Below are positions 44,157-53,872 of a stretch of DNA of 64,000 bases, one piece after another (position 1 is the first letter of the stretch; each line of letters begins with the position of its first letter). The DNA comes from JALYRV01 sp040902895 (lineage in GTDB: Bacteria > Acidobacteriota > Vicinamibacteria > Vicinamibacterales > SCN-69-37), in the NCBI GenBank assembly GCA_040902895.1, contig JBBDWL010000129.1, forward strand, positions 11,738-75,737, given 5' to 3'. Position numbers and translations under genes: made by a program. The notes beneath the pieces were generated by a model. It was not told where the DNA came from and did not search any database. It saw only the letters and a list, made by a program, of their open reading frames with translations.

Positions 44157-44553
44157 TCCACACATCGAAGAGCGGCTGGTGAGCGCGGCGAGGGATGCAC
44201 GGACTCGCGCGATCGCGCCATATTCGCACTTTCAAGTTGGCGCGGCGCTCTTGCTTGCCGACGGCGGCATCGTAAGCGGCTGCAACATCGAGAACGCGAC
44301 ATACGGACTGACCATCTGCGCCGAACGTGTGGCTCTTGTAAAGGCGTTGTCGGAAGGGAAGCGCGACTTCGTGGCCCTGGTGGTGTCGGCTGACGCCGCA
44401 CGGCCGACGCCGCCGTGCGGCGCGTGCCGTCAGCTCCTATGGGAATACTGCGGCGACATCCCGGTTATCATGGCCAACGCGCGCGAGGTGACGATGCGCA
44501 CGTCGCTCGGCGTGCTGCTGCCGGAACCGTTCGGGCCTGAAAATCTGAAATAG
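44143..44553 (+). CDS. cdd: cytidine deaminase
   Basis: 136 residues; deaminates cytidine and deoxycytidine to uridine forms. Zinc and catalysis: TICAERVAL (Cys59, proton-shuttle Glu61) and PPCGACRQ (Cys92, Cys95); substrate loop GCNIENATYG. The start is TTG at 44143 with SD GGAGGG, overlapping the end of the phosphorylase gene by 14 bases. Its product uridine would feed the first enzyme of this operon. Confidence 0.95.
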   Translation: MSAPDPHIEERLVSAARDARTRAIAPYSHFQVGAALLLADGGIVSGCNIENATYGLTICAERVALVKALSEGKRDFVALVVSADAARPTPPCGACRQLLWEYCGDIPVIMANAREVTMRTSLGVLLPEPFGPENLK

Positions 44554-44578
44554 CGCAGTCACGACGCCGGAGGGCCTC

Positions 44579-47017
44579 ATGTTACTCGGCCACGACCTTC
44601 GTCACTCCGTGCGGGCGCTCCGCAGATCGCCTTGGTACGCCGCAACCGTCGTCGCCGTCATCTCGCTCAGCATCGCCATGATGACAGCCGTTTTTGCGGT
44701 TGTTGACGGCGTGCTGTTCCGGCCGCTGCCGTATCCGGATTCGGAGGACGTGTTCGCGGTAGGTGGCGTGTTCGAAGGCGACCAGGAGCCGCTCGAGCGG
44801 CTCGTCGGCATGATCTCGCCGCGTGAGCTGAATGCGTGGCGGTCATCCGTTCCCGATGTGCCCATCACGCTGCTTGGCTATTCGAGCGTGACGCTGGAGG
44901 ACGGAAGCTTCGCGCTCGCCGCAACCGTGGACCGGCAGTTTTTCGATGTGTTCGGGGTGCGTCTGCTGGTCGGCGGCTTCGCGGAGGCAGACGTCGCCGG
45001 ACCAGTGCCGGTGCGGCCGATTCTCATCAGCCACGCGCTCTGGCAGAGCCATTTCAACGGCGACCCGGATATCGTCGGACGAATCTTCACGCCGCACGGC
45101 TTCAGGAGTGTTCCGCATCGGATCGCGGGCGTGCTCGATCGCGACGGCTTCGTGCCGCCGCTGCCAGGCCGCCCGGGTTCGTGGGTCCGGCAGCGTTCGC
45201 GGATCGACGCGCTGTTTCCGAACACGCTCGCGCCAGGCTTCGGTGAGCGCATCGGTGTGGCGTTCGCGCGCGTGCCTGCCGCGCGCGCCGCGGCCGTTGA
45301 ATCGGTGCTCGACGCGGCTGTCATCGCCTATCGATCCACGGTGCCGCCGCCCCGCCGGCCGTTCACCTCGGTCGCACAGCGTCGAGGGATGGGCGCGTAC
45401 GACGGTGCGTCCTTCGTCCCGATCGCCGAGTTTGCCACCGCGCGTCAGCGGCCGATTCTCGCAATCGTCTTCGCCACCGCCGTTGGACTCGCGCTGCTCG
45501 TCATGTTGAACGCCGGCGCGCTCGCGACGGCCCGCGCGCAACAGCGGCTGCGGGAGATGGCGCTGCGCCGCTCGCTCGGCGCACGCACGCGCGATCTGCT
45601 GCGCACCGCTCTGGTCGAGCAGAGCCTGTTGACAGCGGCGGGCGCGGCTCTCGGGCTCCTGCTTGCGCCGTCGCTGCTGCGTCTGATCGCGCGGGAGCTG
45701 CCGGCGGGACTGGAACTGATCAAGGAGGTACGTGTCGACTGGCGCGCGGCGTCGGTCGTCGCGATGGTCGCGGCGGCAATGGCGGCTGGCGTCGCAGTCT
45801 TGAGCGCGCGGTTCGCCGTGCGACACGCGGCGCTGAATCCGCTGCTGGCCATGGGGCCCGGCGGCGGCCGCGCAGGCGCACGGGTCGCGCGCGTTCTCGT
45901 GGCGGGGCAGATCGCCCTGGCATTCGGCCTTGTGCTGGGCGGAGCGCTCTTTCTGAGGAGCCTGGGCCTCGTCTGGAGCGAAGACACGGGGCTGCGAACT
46001 CGCGATGCCGCGCTGCTCCGTGTCTCGTTCGCGGAACGGGCCGACCCTTCGCGGCAGCTCCAGCTGCTCGAGACGGTACGCGGCGTCCCGGGCGTCGCGG
46101 CCGCTGGAGCCGTCGACAGATCGATCCTGGAGAACTTCGACGGCAGTTCATCTGTGTTCCGGGGGCCTGACGGTGGCCCGCCGCCGGCTCCGGTACCGTT
46201 GGTGGCGAGGGTGACTTCCGGTTTCTTCGACGCCGCCGGCATCAGGCTGATCGCGGGGCGGCTGCCGACCGACGCCGAGCTCGACGCCGGAGCGCCGGTG
46301 ATCGCCGTCAGCGAAACATTGGCGGACCGCTATTGGCCGGATGAAGATCCGATCGGCCGATCGCTCCGATCCGGACGGCTCGAAAGCAGAGTCGTCGGTG
46401 TCGTGCGCGACGCGCGGCTCGTCGCCGTGGACGCCGCCCCGACCGGGACCATCTTCGCCGGTCTGGATCGCGACGCTGCCTTCATGAGGTTGTTCGTTGC
46501 GTTCCGCGGGCAGGCGGATCTGGTGCTCACGCGGCTCGTTGCGCAGGTTCCGGAAGCCGACCCGCTCGCCCGCGTCATCGAGGCGAAGATGATCGATGAG
46601 ATTGCCGCGGAGTCCGTGCGTCCCCGCACGCTCAGCGCCATTGCGGCGTCCGGCTTCGCTCTGGGCGCGCTGGTCCTGACTGCGATCGGCCTGTTCGGCC
46701 TGGCTGCACAAACGACCGGCAGGCGCACTCGAGAGATGGGCATCCGGCTCGCGCTCGGTGATACCCCGGCGGGCCTCATTCGCCTGGTCGCCCGAGGGCA
46801 GGCCGCGACGCTGCTTGGAGGCCTGGCGGCGGGCGCGCTACTGGCAGCGGCCCTTGTGCGGCTCATCTCGTCGTACCTCTATGGCGTGACCGCGTACGAC
46901 GCCACGACATGGATGCTGGCGGCTTCCGTGGTCTCCGTGGCTGCCGCCGTGGGTACGCTCGTGCCGGCTCTGCGCGCAAGTGGCGTCAGCCCGGTCGAAG
47001 CGCTGCGGGCGGAGTAG
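44579..47017 (+). CDS. FtsX/MacB-type permease, acidobacterial orphan type (ADOP)
   Basis: 812 residues from ATG 44579 (SD GGAGGG). Two MacB periplasmic core domains and two FtsX three-helix modules: helix 1 near 20-45 (YAATVVAVISLSIAMMTAVFAVVDGVLFRPLPYP), helices near 295-400, a duplicated unit from about 435 and the final helices from about 690. This duplicated permease without its own ATPase gene is characteristic of Acidobacteria. Substrate unknown; the family acts in peptide or lipid export or envelope stress. No adjacent MacA or ATP-binding gene is present. Confidence 0.88.
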   Translation: MLLGHDLRHSVRALRRSPWYAATVVAVISLSIAMMTAVFAVVDGVLFRPLPYPDSEDVFAVGGVFEGDQEPLERLVGMISPRELNAWRSSVPDVPITLLGYSSVTLEDGSFALAATVDRQFFDVFGVRLLVGGFAEADVAGPVPVRPILISHALWQSHFNGDPDIVGRIFTPHGFRSVPHRIAGVLDRDGFVPPLPGRPGSWVRQRSRIDALFPNTLAPGFGERIGVAFARVPAARAAAVESVLDAAVIAYRSTVPPPRRPFTSVAQRRGMGAYDGASFVPIAEFATARQRPILAIVFATAVGLALLVMLNAGALATARAQQRLREMALRRSLGARTRDLLRTALVEQSLLTAAGAALGLLLAPSLLRLIARELPAGLELIKEVRVDWRAASVVAMVAAAMAAGVAVLSARFAVRHAALNPLLAMGPGGGRAGARVARVLVAGQIALAFGLVLGGALFLRSLGLVWSEDTGLRTRDAALLRVSFAERADPSRQLQLLETVRGVPGVAAAGAVDRSILENFDGSSSVFRGPDGGPPPAPVPLVARVTSGFFDAAGIRLIAGRLPTDAELDAGAPVIAVSETLADRYWPDEDPIGRSLRSGRLESRVVGVVRDARLVAVDAAPTGTIFAGLDRDAAFMRLFVAFRGQADLVLTRLVAQVPEADPLARVIEAKMIDEIAAESVRPRTLSAIAASGFALGALVLTAIGLFGLAAQTTGRRTREMGIRLALGDTPAGLIRLVARGQAATLLGGLAAGALLAAALVRLISSYLYGVTAYDATTWMLAASVVSVAAAVGTLVPALRASGVSPVEALRAE

Positions 47018-47040
47018 AACTCCGAACTATCATTTAGTTA

Positions 47041-48156
47041 ATGCTCCCGACCATCGCCTGGGAAGAGGACGCGATCGTGATGATCGATCAGCGGAAGCTG
47101 CCCGGCCAGGAAGTCTACGTGCGCTGCACGACCGCCGCGGAAGTCGCGAAAGCCATCCGCACGATGGTGATCCGCGGCGCTCCGGCGATTGGCGTCGCCG
47201 CCGCAATGGGCCTCGCGATCGGGATGCGGCGCAGCAAATCGACCGGCACGCGCAACTTCACCGCGGAGTTCACGAGGCTGTGCCAGCTGATGGGCGAGAC
47301 GCGGCCGACCGCCGTGAATCTCTTCTGGGCCATCGAGCGCATGAAGCACTCGTTGTCCCAAGGGCTGCTCGCCGGCGAATCCACCGAACAGTTGACGGCG
47401 CGGCTCGAGCGCGAGGCGCGCGCGATTCATGATGAAGACATTGCGTGCTGCCGGGCGATGGGCCGGCACGGCGCGGAGCTCATTGGTCAGACCTCCCGCA
47501 TCCTCACGCATTGCAACGCCGGGGCACTCGCAACCGCGGGCTATGGATCGGCCCTCGGCGTCGTCCGGGCCGCGGTGGAGCAGGGCAAGCATGTCGCGGT
47601 GTTTGCCGACGAGACACGGCCGTTTCTACAGGGCGCGCGGCTCACCGCATGGGAGCTGATGCGTGACGGCATCGATACGACTGTCATAACGGAAGGCATG
47701 GCCGGACCATTGATGCGCAGCGGCGGCATCGATCTCGTCGTCGTCGGCGCCGACCGCATCGCCGCTAATGGCGACGTCGCCAACAAAATCGGGACGTATA
47801 CCGTTGCCGTGATGGCGCACGAACACGGTATTCCTTTCTACGTGGCTGCGCCGTCCTCGACGATCGATCTCGGCACGCCCGATGGCGACGGCATCCCGAT
47901 CGAGCAGCGAAATCCAAAAGAAATCTCGCACCTGGGTCCCACGCGGCTGACGCCGGAGGGCGCGAAGATCTGGAATCCGGCGTTCGACGTGACGCCGCAC
48001 CGTTACATCGCCGGCATCATCACGGAAAAGGGCATTCTGCGCCCGCCGTACGCAGAGAGCCTGAAGGCCGCGCAGGGAGCGGAGCGGAGCATCGGGGCCC
48101 CGCGAGCGACCGAGCCAGGCGGGGTGCAGGGGACCCCGCCGGAAATTAATCGATGA
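47041..48156 (+). CDS. mtnA: S-methyl-5-thioribose-1-phosphate isomerase, C-terminally extended
   Basis: 371 residues; converts methylthioribose 1-phosphate to methylthioribulose 1-phosphate in methionine salvage. Motifs: VIRGAPAIGVAAAMG, the catalytic Cys in ILTHCNAGALATAGYGSALG, the Asp in VVGADRIAANGDVANKIGTY, and PSSTIDL. The normal protein ends near residue 343 (GILRPPYAESLKAA); the last 25 or so residues (GAERSIGAPRATEPGGVQG...) are encoded by repeat copy C. Overlaps tsaD by ATGA (48153-48156). No other methionine-salvage gene is in the window. Confidence 0.94.
   Translation: MLPTIAWEEDAIVMIDQRKLPGQEVYVRCTTAAEVAKAIRTMVIRGAPAIGVAAAMGLAIGMRRSKSTGTRNFTAEFTRLCQLMGETRPTAVNLFWAIERMKHSLSQGLLAGESTEQLTARLEREARAIHDEDIACCRAMGRHGAELIGQTSRILTHCNAGALATAGYGSALGVVRAAVEQGKHVAVFADETRPFLQGARLTAWELMRDGIDTTVITEGMAGPLMRSGGIDLVVVGADRIAANGDVANKIGTYTVAVMAHEHGIPFYVAAPSSTIDLGTPDGDGIPIEQRNPKEISHLGPTRLTPEGAKIWNPAFDVTPHRYIAGIITEKGILRPPYAESLKAAQGAERSIGAPRATEPGGVQGTPPEINR
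48075..48143 (+). repeat. GAPRATEPGG repeat, copy C (mtnA 3' end)
   Basis: GGAGCGGAGC, then GGGGCCCCGCGAGCGACCGA, then a perfect hairpin GGCGGGGT - GCAGGGG - ACCCCGCC (48118-48140). It lies in frame at the end of mtnA and stops nine bases before the tsaD ATG. Confidence 0.85.
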
Positions 48157-49205
48157 ATGTCCTCGGCATCGAGACATCGTGCGATGAGACGGCCGCGGCG
48201 GTTGTTGCGTCGACAGGCGATCTGCGCAAGCCGTGGCAGATGCTCTCGAACGTCATCGCGTCACAGGTCGATATCCATCGCGAGTGGGGCGGCGTCGTGC
48301 CCGAGCTTGCCTCGCGGCAGCATCTGCGCGACATCTGCGGCGTGGTCGAACGCGCGCTTGGCGACGCGCGGCTTTCGCTCGATGACGTGAATGCGATTGC
48401 GGTGACGCGCGGCCCAGGGCTGGTGGGATCGCTGCTGGTCGGCATCTCGTTCGCGAAAGCGGTGGCCGCCGCCCGCGGTCTGCCCATCGTCGGTGTGCAT
48501 CATCTGGCCGGGCATATCGAATCGATATTTCTCGAGCACGGCGCCATCGAGCTTCCCGCGGTGGTGCTCGTCGTATCGGGCGGCCATACCAGCCTGTACG
48601 TCGTGCCATCACCGGGCACCTACGAACTGGTGGGACGCACGCGTGACGATGCGGCGGGCGAGGCGTATGACAAAGTGGCGCGCGTCATGGGGCTGGGGTA
48701 TCCCGGAGGCCCCGCGCTCGACCGCGCGGCGGGCACCGGCGACGACACGGCCGTGAAGTTCACGATGCCGCGCATGACGCATCCCGATCGCAACGATCCG
48801 CGCGCCGCGCTCGCCGTGGAGTTCAGCTTCAGCGGACTCAAGACAGCTGTCGTGCGGCACATCGAGAAACGCGGCGGCGCGCCGCTCTCGGATTCGGAGC
48901 TGGCCGATCTTGCCGCGAGCTTTCAGCGCGTGGTCGTCGATACGGTGCTGACGCGTACGCTCGAGATGGCTGAACGGCTTGGAGCGAAGAGCATCGGCAT
49001 TGCCGGCGGTGTGTCGGCCAACAGCCGCCTGCGCCGCGATGCGGAGACACGCGCCGCGGCCGCCGGCATCCCGGTCTTCATCCCGCGGCTGTCGCTCTCG
49101 ACGGATAACGCGGCGATGATCGCGGCCGCAGGCCTGCGCAAACTCGAGCTCGGCCAACCCGGCCCGGCCGACTTCACAGTCGCCGCAAGCCTTGCGATCG
49201 AGTAA
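48153..49205 (+). CDS. tsaD: tRNA N6-adenosine threonylcarbamoyltransferase
   Basis: 350 residues; transfers the threonylcarbamoyl group from TC-AMP to A37 of ANN-reading tRNAs, with TsaB and TsaE. MNVLGIETSCDETAAAVV (ASKHA phosphate loop), the metal-binding HHLAGH (His117 and His121), VSGGHTSLY, DDAAGEAYDKVARVMGLGYPGGP and IAGGVSANSRLR are all present. Normal length. Start overlaps the mtnA stop and follows repeat copy C. Confidence 0.97.
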   Translation: MNVLGIETSCDETAAAVVASTGDLRKPWQMLSNVIASQVDIHREWGGVVPELASRQHLRDICGVVERALGDARLSLDDVNAIAVTRGPGLVGSLLVGISFAKAVAAARGLPIVGVHHLAGHIESIFLEHGAIELPAVVLVVSGGHTSLYVVPSPGTYELVGRTRDDAAGEAYDKVARVMGLGYPGGPALDRAAGTGDDTAVKFTMPRMTHPDRNDPRAALAVEFSFSGLKTAVVRHIEKRGGAPLSDSELADLAASFQRVVVDTVLTRTLEMAERLGAKSIGIAGGVSANSRLRRDAETRAAAAGIPVFIPRLSLSTDNAAMIAAAGLRKLELGQPGPADFTVAASLAIE

Positions 49206-49622
49206 ATGCTCGTCCACACCGACTATCTCTTCTTCACCACCAAGCAGCGGCAGGAATTCATCCGCATCACCGATGACATCCAGCGCATCGTCGACGCCAG
49301 CGGCGTCGCCGAGGGCACGGTGCTCGTCTCGGCGATGCACATCACGGCCGGCGTCTATGTGAATGACTGGGAGAGCGGGCTGATCCACGACTTCCAGGTG
49401 TGGCTCGAGACGCTCGCGCCGTCGGGGCTCGACTATCGCCATCATCAGACAGGTGAAGACAACGCCGACGCGCATCTCAAGCGCACGATCATGGGACACC
49501 AGGTCACGCTGCCCATCACGAAGGGCCGGCTCGATCTCGGTCCCTGGGAGCAGATCTTCTATGCCGAGTTCGATGGCCAGCGCCGCAAGCGTGTCGTGGT
49601 GAAGGTCATGGGCATCGCGTGA
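49206..49622 (+). CDS. YjbQ family (UPF0047) protein
   Basis: 138 residues, starting directly after the tsaD TAA. Conserved UPF0047 features: SAMHITAGVYVNDWESGLIHDF, the ENADAHLKRTIMGHQVTLPITKGRLDLGPWEQIFYAEFDGQRRKRVVVKVMG block with clustered His/Asp. The family (E. coli YjbQ) has secondary thiamine-phosphate-synthase activity in vitro; the true role is unclear. Cytosolic. It overlaps the next gene by GTGA. Confidence 0.93.
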   Translation: MLVHTDYLFFTTKQRQEFIRITDDIQRIVDASGVAEGTVLVSAMHITAGVYVNDWESGLIHDFQVWLETLAPSGLDYRHHQTGEDNADAHLKRTIMGHQVTLPITKGRLDLGPWEQIFYAEFDGQRRKRVVVKVMGIA

Positions 49623-50530
49623 CGCACGCGCCGACCGATCCCTTCGACATCGTTCGCCGCCTGTATCGCGCCGTCAACGAATCGGATCTGGAGACGATCG
49701 CGGGTCTGCATGCGGCCGATGCGGTGGCCGAGCAGGTGTTCGACGGCACGTTCGTTGTCGAAGGCCGGGAGGCCATTGCTGCCGCCTACGCCGCCGGGCC
49801 GCCGCATCGAACAATAGAGGTACGCACCATCGGCGGCATCGAGACCGGCTGGGGCTGGGTGCAGGCCGACTGGCTCGAAAAGGGGGACGGGTCTCATTTT
49901 CGCGCCGGCCACAGTCATTTCCTGATCGAGAACGCGCGCATCCGGCGCCATCGGCGCGTCGTCACAGCCGAAGGGGATTCGCGCGAGCGCGTCGAGCTGC
50001 CGCCGCCGGGATCGCGGCGCTATCCGGCACGACCCATCGCCGGCGTCGGTGCCGTGATATTGATCGACGGCGGGCGGCCCACGCCTGGCGTCGTGCTGAT
50101 CAAGCGGCTGCACGAACCCCTGGCGGGACACTGGAGCCTGCCAGGCGGCACGCTCGACCTTGGTGAAACACTCGAATCAGCTGTCGCGCGTGAAGCGCTG
50201 GAAGAGACCGGCCTCATCGTCGACGTGGGACCCATCGTTGACGTCTTCGATCGCATCCTGCTCGACGAGGCGGGGAAGGTCCGCTACCATTTCGTGCTCA
50301 TCGACTATCTATGCCGCCCAATCGGCGGCGAGCTGCGCGCCGGGTCGGACGCCGCGGACGTCGCGATCGCCGAACCTGATGAACTCGAGAACTATCGCCT
50401 CACCGGAAAGGCCTTCGACGTGATTCAGAAGGCGTTGATGATGAGTCGCGAACGAACGGAGCGGGGCGATGGGGCCCCGCGAGTGAGTGAGCCAGGCGGG
50501 GTGCAGGGGACCCCGCCGAGAGAAAAATGA
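49619..50530 (+). CDS. SnoaL-like / Nudix hydrolase fusion protein
   Basis: 303 residues from GTG 49619. Residues about 8-112 look like a SnoaL/NTF2-type cone (DIVRRLYRAVNESDLETIAGLHAADAV...VVEGREAIAAAY). Residues about 140-275 are a Nudix domain with an exact Nudix box G-x5-E-x7-REALEETGL (about 179-201) in GGTLDLGETLESAVAREALEETG. The last 25 or so residues (GAPRVSEPGGVQGTPP) come from repeat copy D. The Nudix part probably hydrolyses a nucleoside-diphosphate derivative; the substrate is unknown. The two-domain arrangement is uncommon. Overlaps the HD gene by four bases. Confidence 0.85.
   Translation: MTHAPTDPFDIVRRLYRAVNESDLETIAGLHAADAVAEQVFDGTFVVEGREAIAAAYAAGPPHRTIEVRTIGGIETGWGWVQADWLEKGDGSHFRAGHSHFLIENARIRRHRRVVTAEGDSRERVELPPPGSRRYPARPIAGVGAVILIDGGRPTPGVVLIKRLHEPLAGHWSLPGGTLDLGETLESAVAREALEETGLIVDVGPIVDVFDRILLDEAGKVRYHFVLIDYLCRPIGGELRAGSDAADVAIAEPDELENYRLTGKAFDVIQKALMMSRERTERGDGAPRVSEPGGVQGTPPREK
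50455..50522 (+). repeat. GAPRATEPGG repeat, copy D (Nudix gene 3' end)
   Basis: ACGGAGCGGGGCGATGGGGCC with hairpin 1 GCGGGGC-GATGGG-GCCCCGC and hairpin 2 GGCGGGGT-GCAGGGG-ACCCCGCC. In frame at the end of the Nudix-fusion gene, ending four bases before the ATG of the HD gene; differs from copy C by GTGAGT for GCGACC. Confidence 0.85.
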
Positions 50531-51090
50531 ATAGAGCCGACGCCCTTGCGCTGATGACCGAGTACACCCAGAGCGAGAGCCTGCGGAAGCACATGCTTGC
50601 CGTCGAGGCGGCGGTGCGCGGCTATGCTCGTGAGTTCGGTGAGAACGAAGAAGAGTGGGGCGTCGTCGCGCTGCTGCATGATTTCGACTACGAGAAGTGG
50701 CCCAGCCGTGAGGATCATCCGTTTCGCGGCGTCGAGATTCTGAAGGCGAAGGGGTATCCCGAGTGGGTGACGCGCGCGATCCTCTCGCATGCCGACTATT
50801 CCGGCGTGCCGCGCGAGACGCGGCTCGAGAAGACACTGTTTGCGTGTGACGAAATGGCCGGATTCGTGACGGCGGCGGCGCTCGTGCGGCCGAGCAAGAG
50901 CGTGCTCGATCTCGAACCGGCGTCGGTCATCAAGCGGATGAAGGACAAAGCGTTCGCCCGCGGCGTGAGCCGCGACGATCTGCGCAAAGGGGCCGAAGCG
51001 CTGGGGCTTCCGCTCGAGGAGCACACCGGCAATGTCATTCGTTTTCTGCGAGCCGAGGCCGACGCGCTCGGTCTCAGGGGAACGCTGTAG
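50527..51090 (+). CDS. HD-domain hydrolase
   Basis: 187 residues. HD motifs: LRKHMLAVEAA (first His), VALLHDFDYEKWP (HD), ILSHADYSG (His/Asp) and a following Asp in LFACDEMAGFV. This set matches small metal-dependent phosphohydrolases resembling a predicted HDIG-type nucleotidase; the exact substrate is not known. Gene overlaps the Nudix fusion, so the two may act in one clean-up pathway (inference). Confidence 0.85.
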   Translation: MNRADALALMTEYTQSESLRKHMLAVEAAVRGYAREFGENEEEWGVVALLHDFDYEKWPSREDHPFRGVEILKAKGYPEWVTRAILSHADYSGVPRETRLEKTLFACDEMAGFVTAAALVRPSKSVLDLEPASVIKRMKDKAFARGVSRDDLRKGAEALGLPLEEHTGNVIRFLRAEADALGLRGTL

Positions 51091-51105
51091 CGAAACTGTC
51101 CGTAT

Positions 51106-52106
<1,001 letters not shown>

Positions 52107-52110
<4 letters not shown>

Positions 52111-52952
52111 GCCCGATCCACGATCAAACGTACCGGCGGTACGCGGGGCACCGCGAGCCGCCGGGCAAGACCTGGGCGGTGATCGCGTGGGCCGGCATCC
52201 GGAACATGCTCACCAAACGCGCGTTCCTCGGCCTGCTGATCTTTGCCTGGGTGCCGTTTCTGGTCAGAGCCGTGCAGTTCTATGTCGCGGCGAACTATCC
52301 GCAGGTGTCGCAGATCATCGCGCCGAACGCCGCGACCTTCCGCGACTTCGTCTCGCAGCAGGGCACCTTCGCGTTCTTCATCACGATCTACGTCGGCGCC
52401 GGCCTGATCGCGAGCGACCGCCGCGCGAATGCGCTGCAGATTTATCTGTCGAAGCCGATTCGACGCGTCGAGTACATCGGCGGCAAGCTCGCCACGCTGC
52501 TCTTCTTCCTTTTGGGCGTCACGCTGCTGCCGGCGCTGCTGCTGCTGCTGATCCAGATCAGTTTCGCCGCGAACATCGGCATCCTCCGCGCGCATCCATT
52601 CCTGCCGGCCTCTATCGTGCTGGCCACGCTGATTCAGACACTCGTGATGTCGTGCACGATGCTCGCGCTGTCGTCGCTGTCGAACAGCCCGCGCTACGTC
52701 GCGATTCTCTATACCGGTGCCATCTTCTTCACCACCGCGATCTTCGGGGCGCTGGCCGCCATTACCGGCGGCACGCGCGTGGCCTGGATCTCGATCACCT
52801 CGAACGTGTCGCAGGTCACCGACGCCGTCTTCCGCCAGGCGCCGGGCTATCAGTCGCCGTGGCAGGTGTCGCTGCTGGTGATTCTCGGGCTGATTGCCAT
52901 ATCGGTATCGGTGCTCGAACGCCGCGTGAAGGGCGTGGAGGTGGTGTCGTGA
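52107..52952 (+). CDS. ABC-2 type permease 1
   Basis: 281 residues with six predicted transmembrane helices (for example LGLLIFAWVPFLVRAVQF, AFFITIYVGAGLIASDRRANALQIYLSKPIRRVEYIGGKLATLLFFLLGV). The cytosolic SKPIRRVEYIGGKL segment after helix 2 is the usual coupling loop of ABC-2 permeases. Substrate unknown. GTGA overlap with the second ATPase gene. Confidence 0.9.
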
Positions 52953-53872
52953 GCGCCGTGGTGACCTCGGAACATCTCTCGAAGTGGTACGGGCAGGTCA
53001 TCGGCCTCAATGACGTGACGGTGTCGGTGCCGTCAGGCATCACGGGCCTGCTCGGGCCGAACGGCGCCGGCAAGTCGACGTTCATGAAGCTGATCACCGG
53101 CCAGCTCAAACCGAGCAAAGGGGACGTGAAGGTGCTCGGCGAGCCGATCTGGGGCAATCCGAAGCTCTTCTTCCGCATCGGCTTCTGCCCAGAGCAGGAC
53201 CGCTTCTACGAGCGCATGACGGGCCTCGAGTGGGTCACGACGCTCGTGCGCCTCAACGGCTACGACGAGGCTGCGGCGAAATCGGCCGCGGAACGGGCGT
53301 TGACGCTGGTCGACCTGATGGAAGCGGCCAACAAGAAGATCGGCGCCTACAGCAAAGGCATGCGCCAGCGCGTGAAGCTCGCACAGGCCATCGTGCACGA
53401 TCCCGAACTGATCATCCTCGACGAGCCGCTCGGCGGCATGGATCCCATCGGCCGCCGCAAGACCATCCGCATGATTCGCGAATGGGCGAAGCAGGGCAAG
53501 AGCATCCTCGTCTCGAGCCACATCCTGCACGAGATCGAGTCGATGACGGCTAACATCCTCCTCATTAATAACGGCCGCATTCTCGCGGAAGGCAACGTCC
53601 ACCAGATTCGCGAGCTCATCGACGAGCATCCGCACAGCGTGCACGTCCGCGCCGCTGACCCGCGCCGTCTCGCCCGCGAGTTCCTGACCAGGGACGATGT
53701 GTTGAGCATGAGATTCGAGCCGGGCGCGGTGGTGGTCGAGACCGCGAAGCCGGATCTGTTTTATTCGAGACTGACCGACATCGCGGCGGCGGGCGAGCAC
53801 GGTACGATCGACGAGGTCACGTCACCCGACGACAATCTGCAGGCCGTCTTTCAGTACCTGGTGAAGCAGTGA
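52949..53872 (+). CDS. ABC transporter ATP-binding protein 2
   Basis: 307 residues from GTG 52949 overlapping the permease stop; the longer frame to 52187 is antisense-like noise inside the permease. Walker A GPNGAGKSTF (about 36), Q-loop CPEQDRFYERMTG, signature YSKGMRQRVKLAQA, Walker B LIILDEPLGGMDP and SSHILHEIE. Paralogue of ATPase 1 without the N-terminal extension. Two ATPases and two permeases suggest a heterodimeric or twin exporter. Confidence 0.93.
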   Translation: MSAVVTSEHLSKWYGQVIGLNDVTVSVPSGITGLLGPNGAGKSTFMKLITGQLKPSKGDVKVLGEPIWGNPKLFFRIGFCPEQDRFYERMTGLEWVTTLVRLNGYDEAAAKSAAERALTLVDLMEAANKKIGAYSKGMRQRVKLAQAIVHDPELIILDEPLGGMDPIGRRKTIRMIREWAKQGKSILVSSHILHEIESMTANILLINNGRILAEGNVHQIRELIDEHPHSVHVRAADPRRLAREFLTRDDVLSMRFEPGAVVVETAKPDLFYSRLTDIAAAGEHGTIDEVTSPDDNLQAVFQYLVKQ

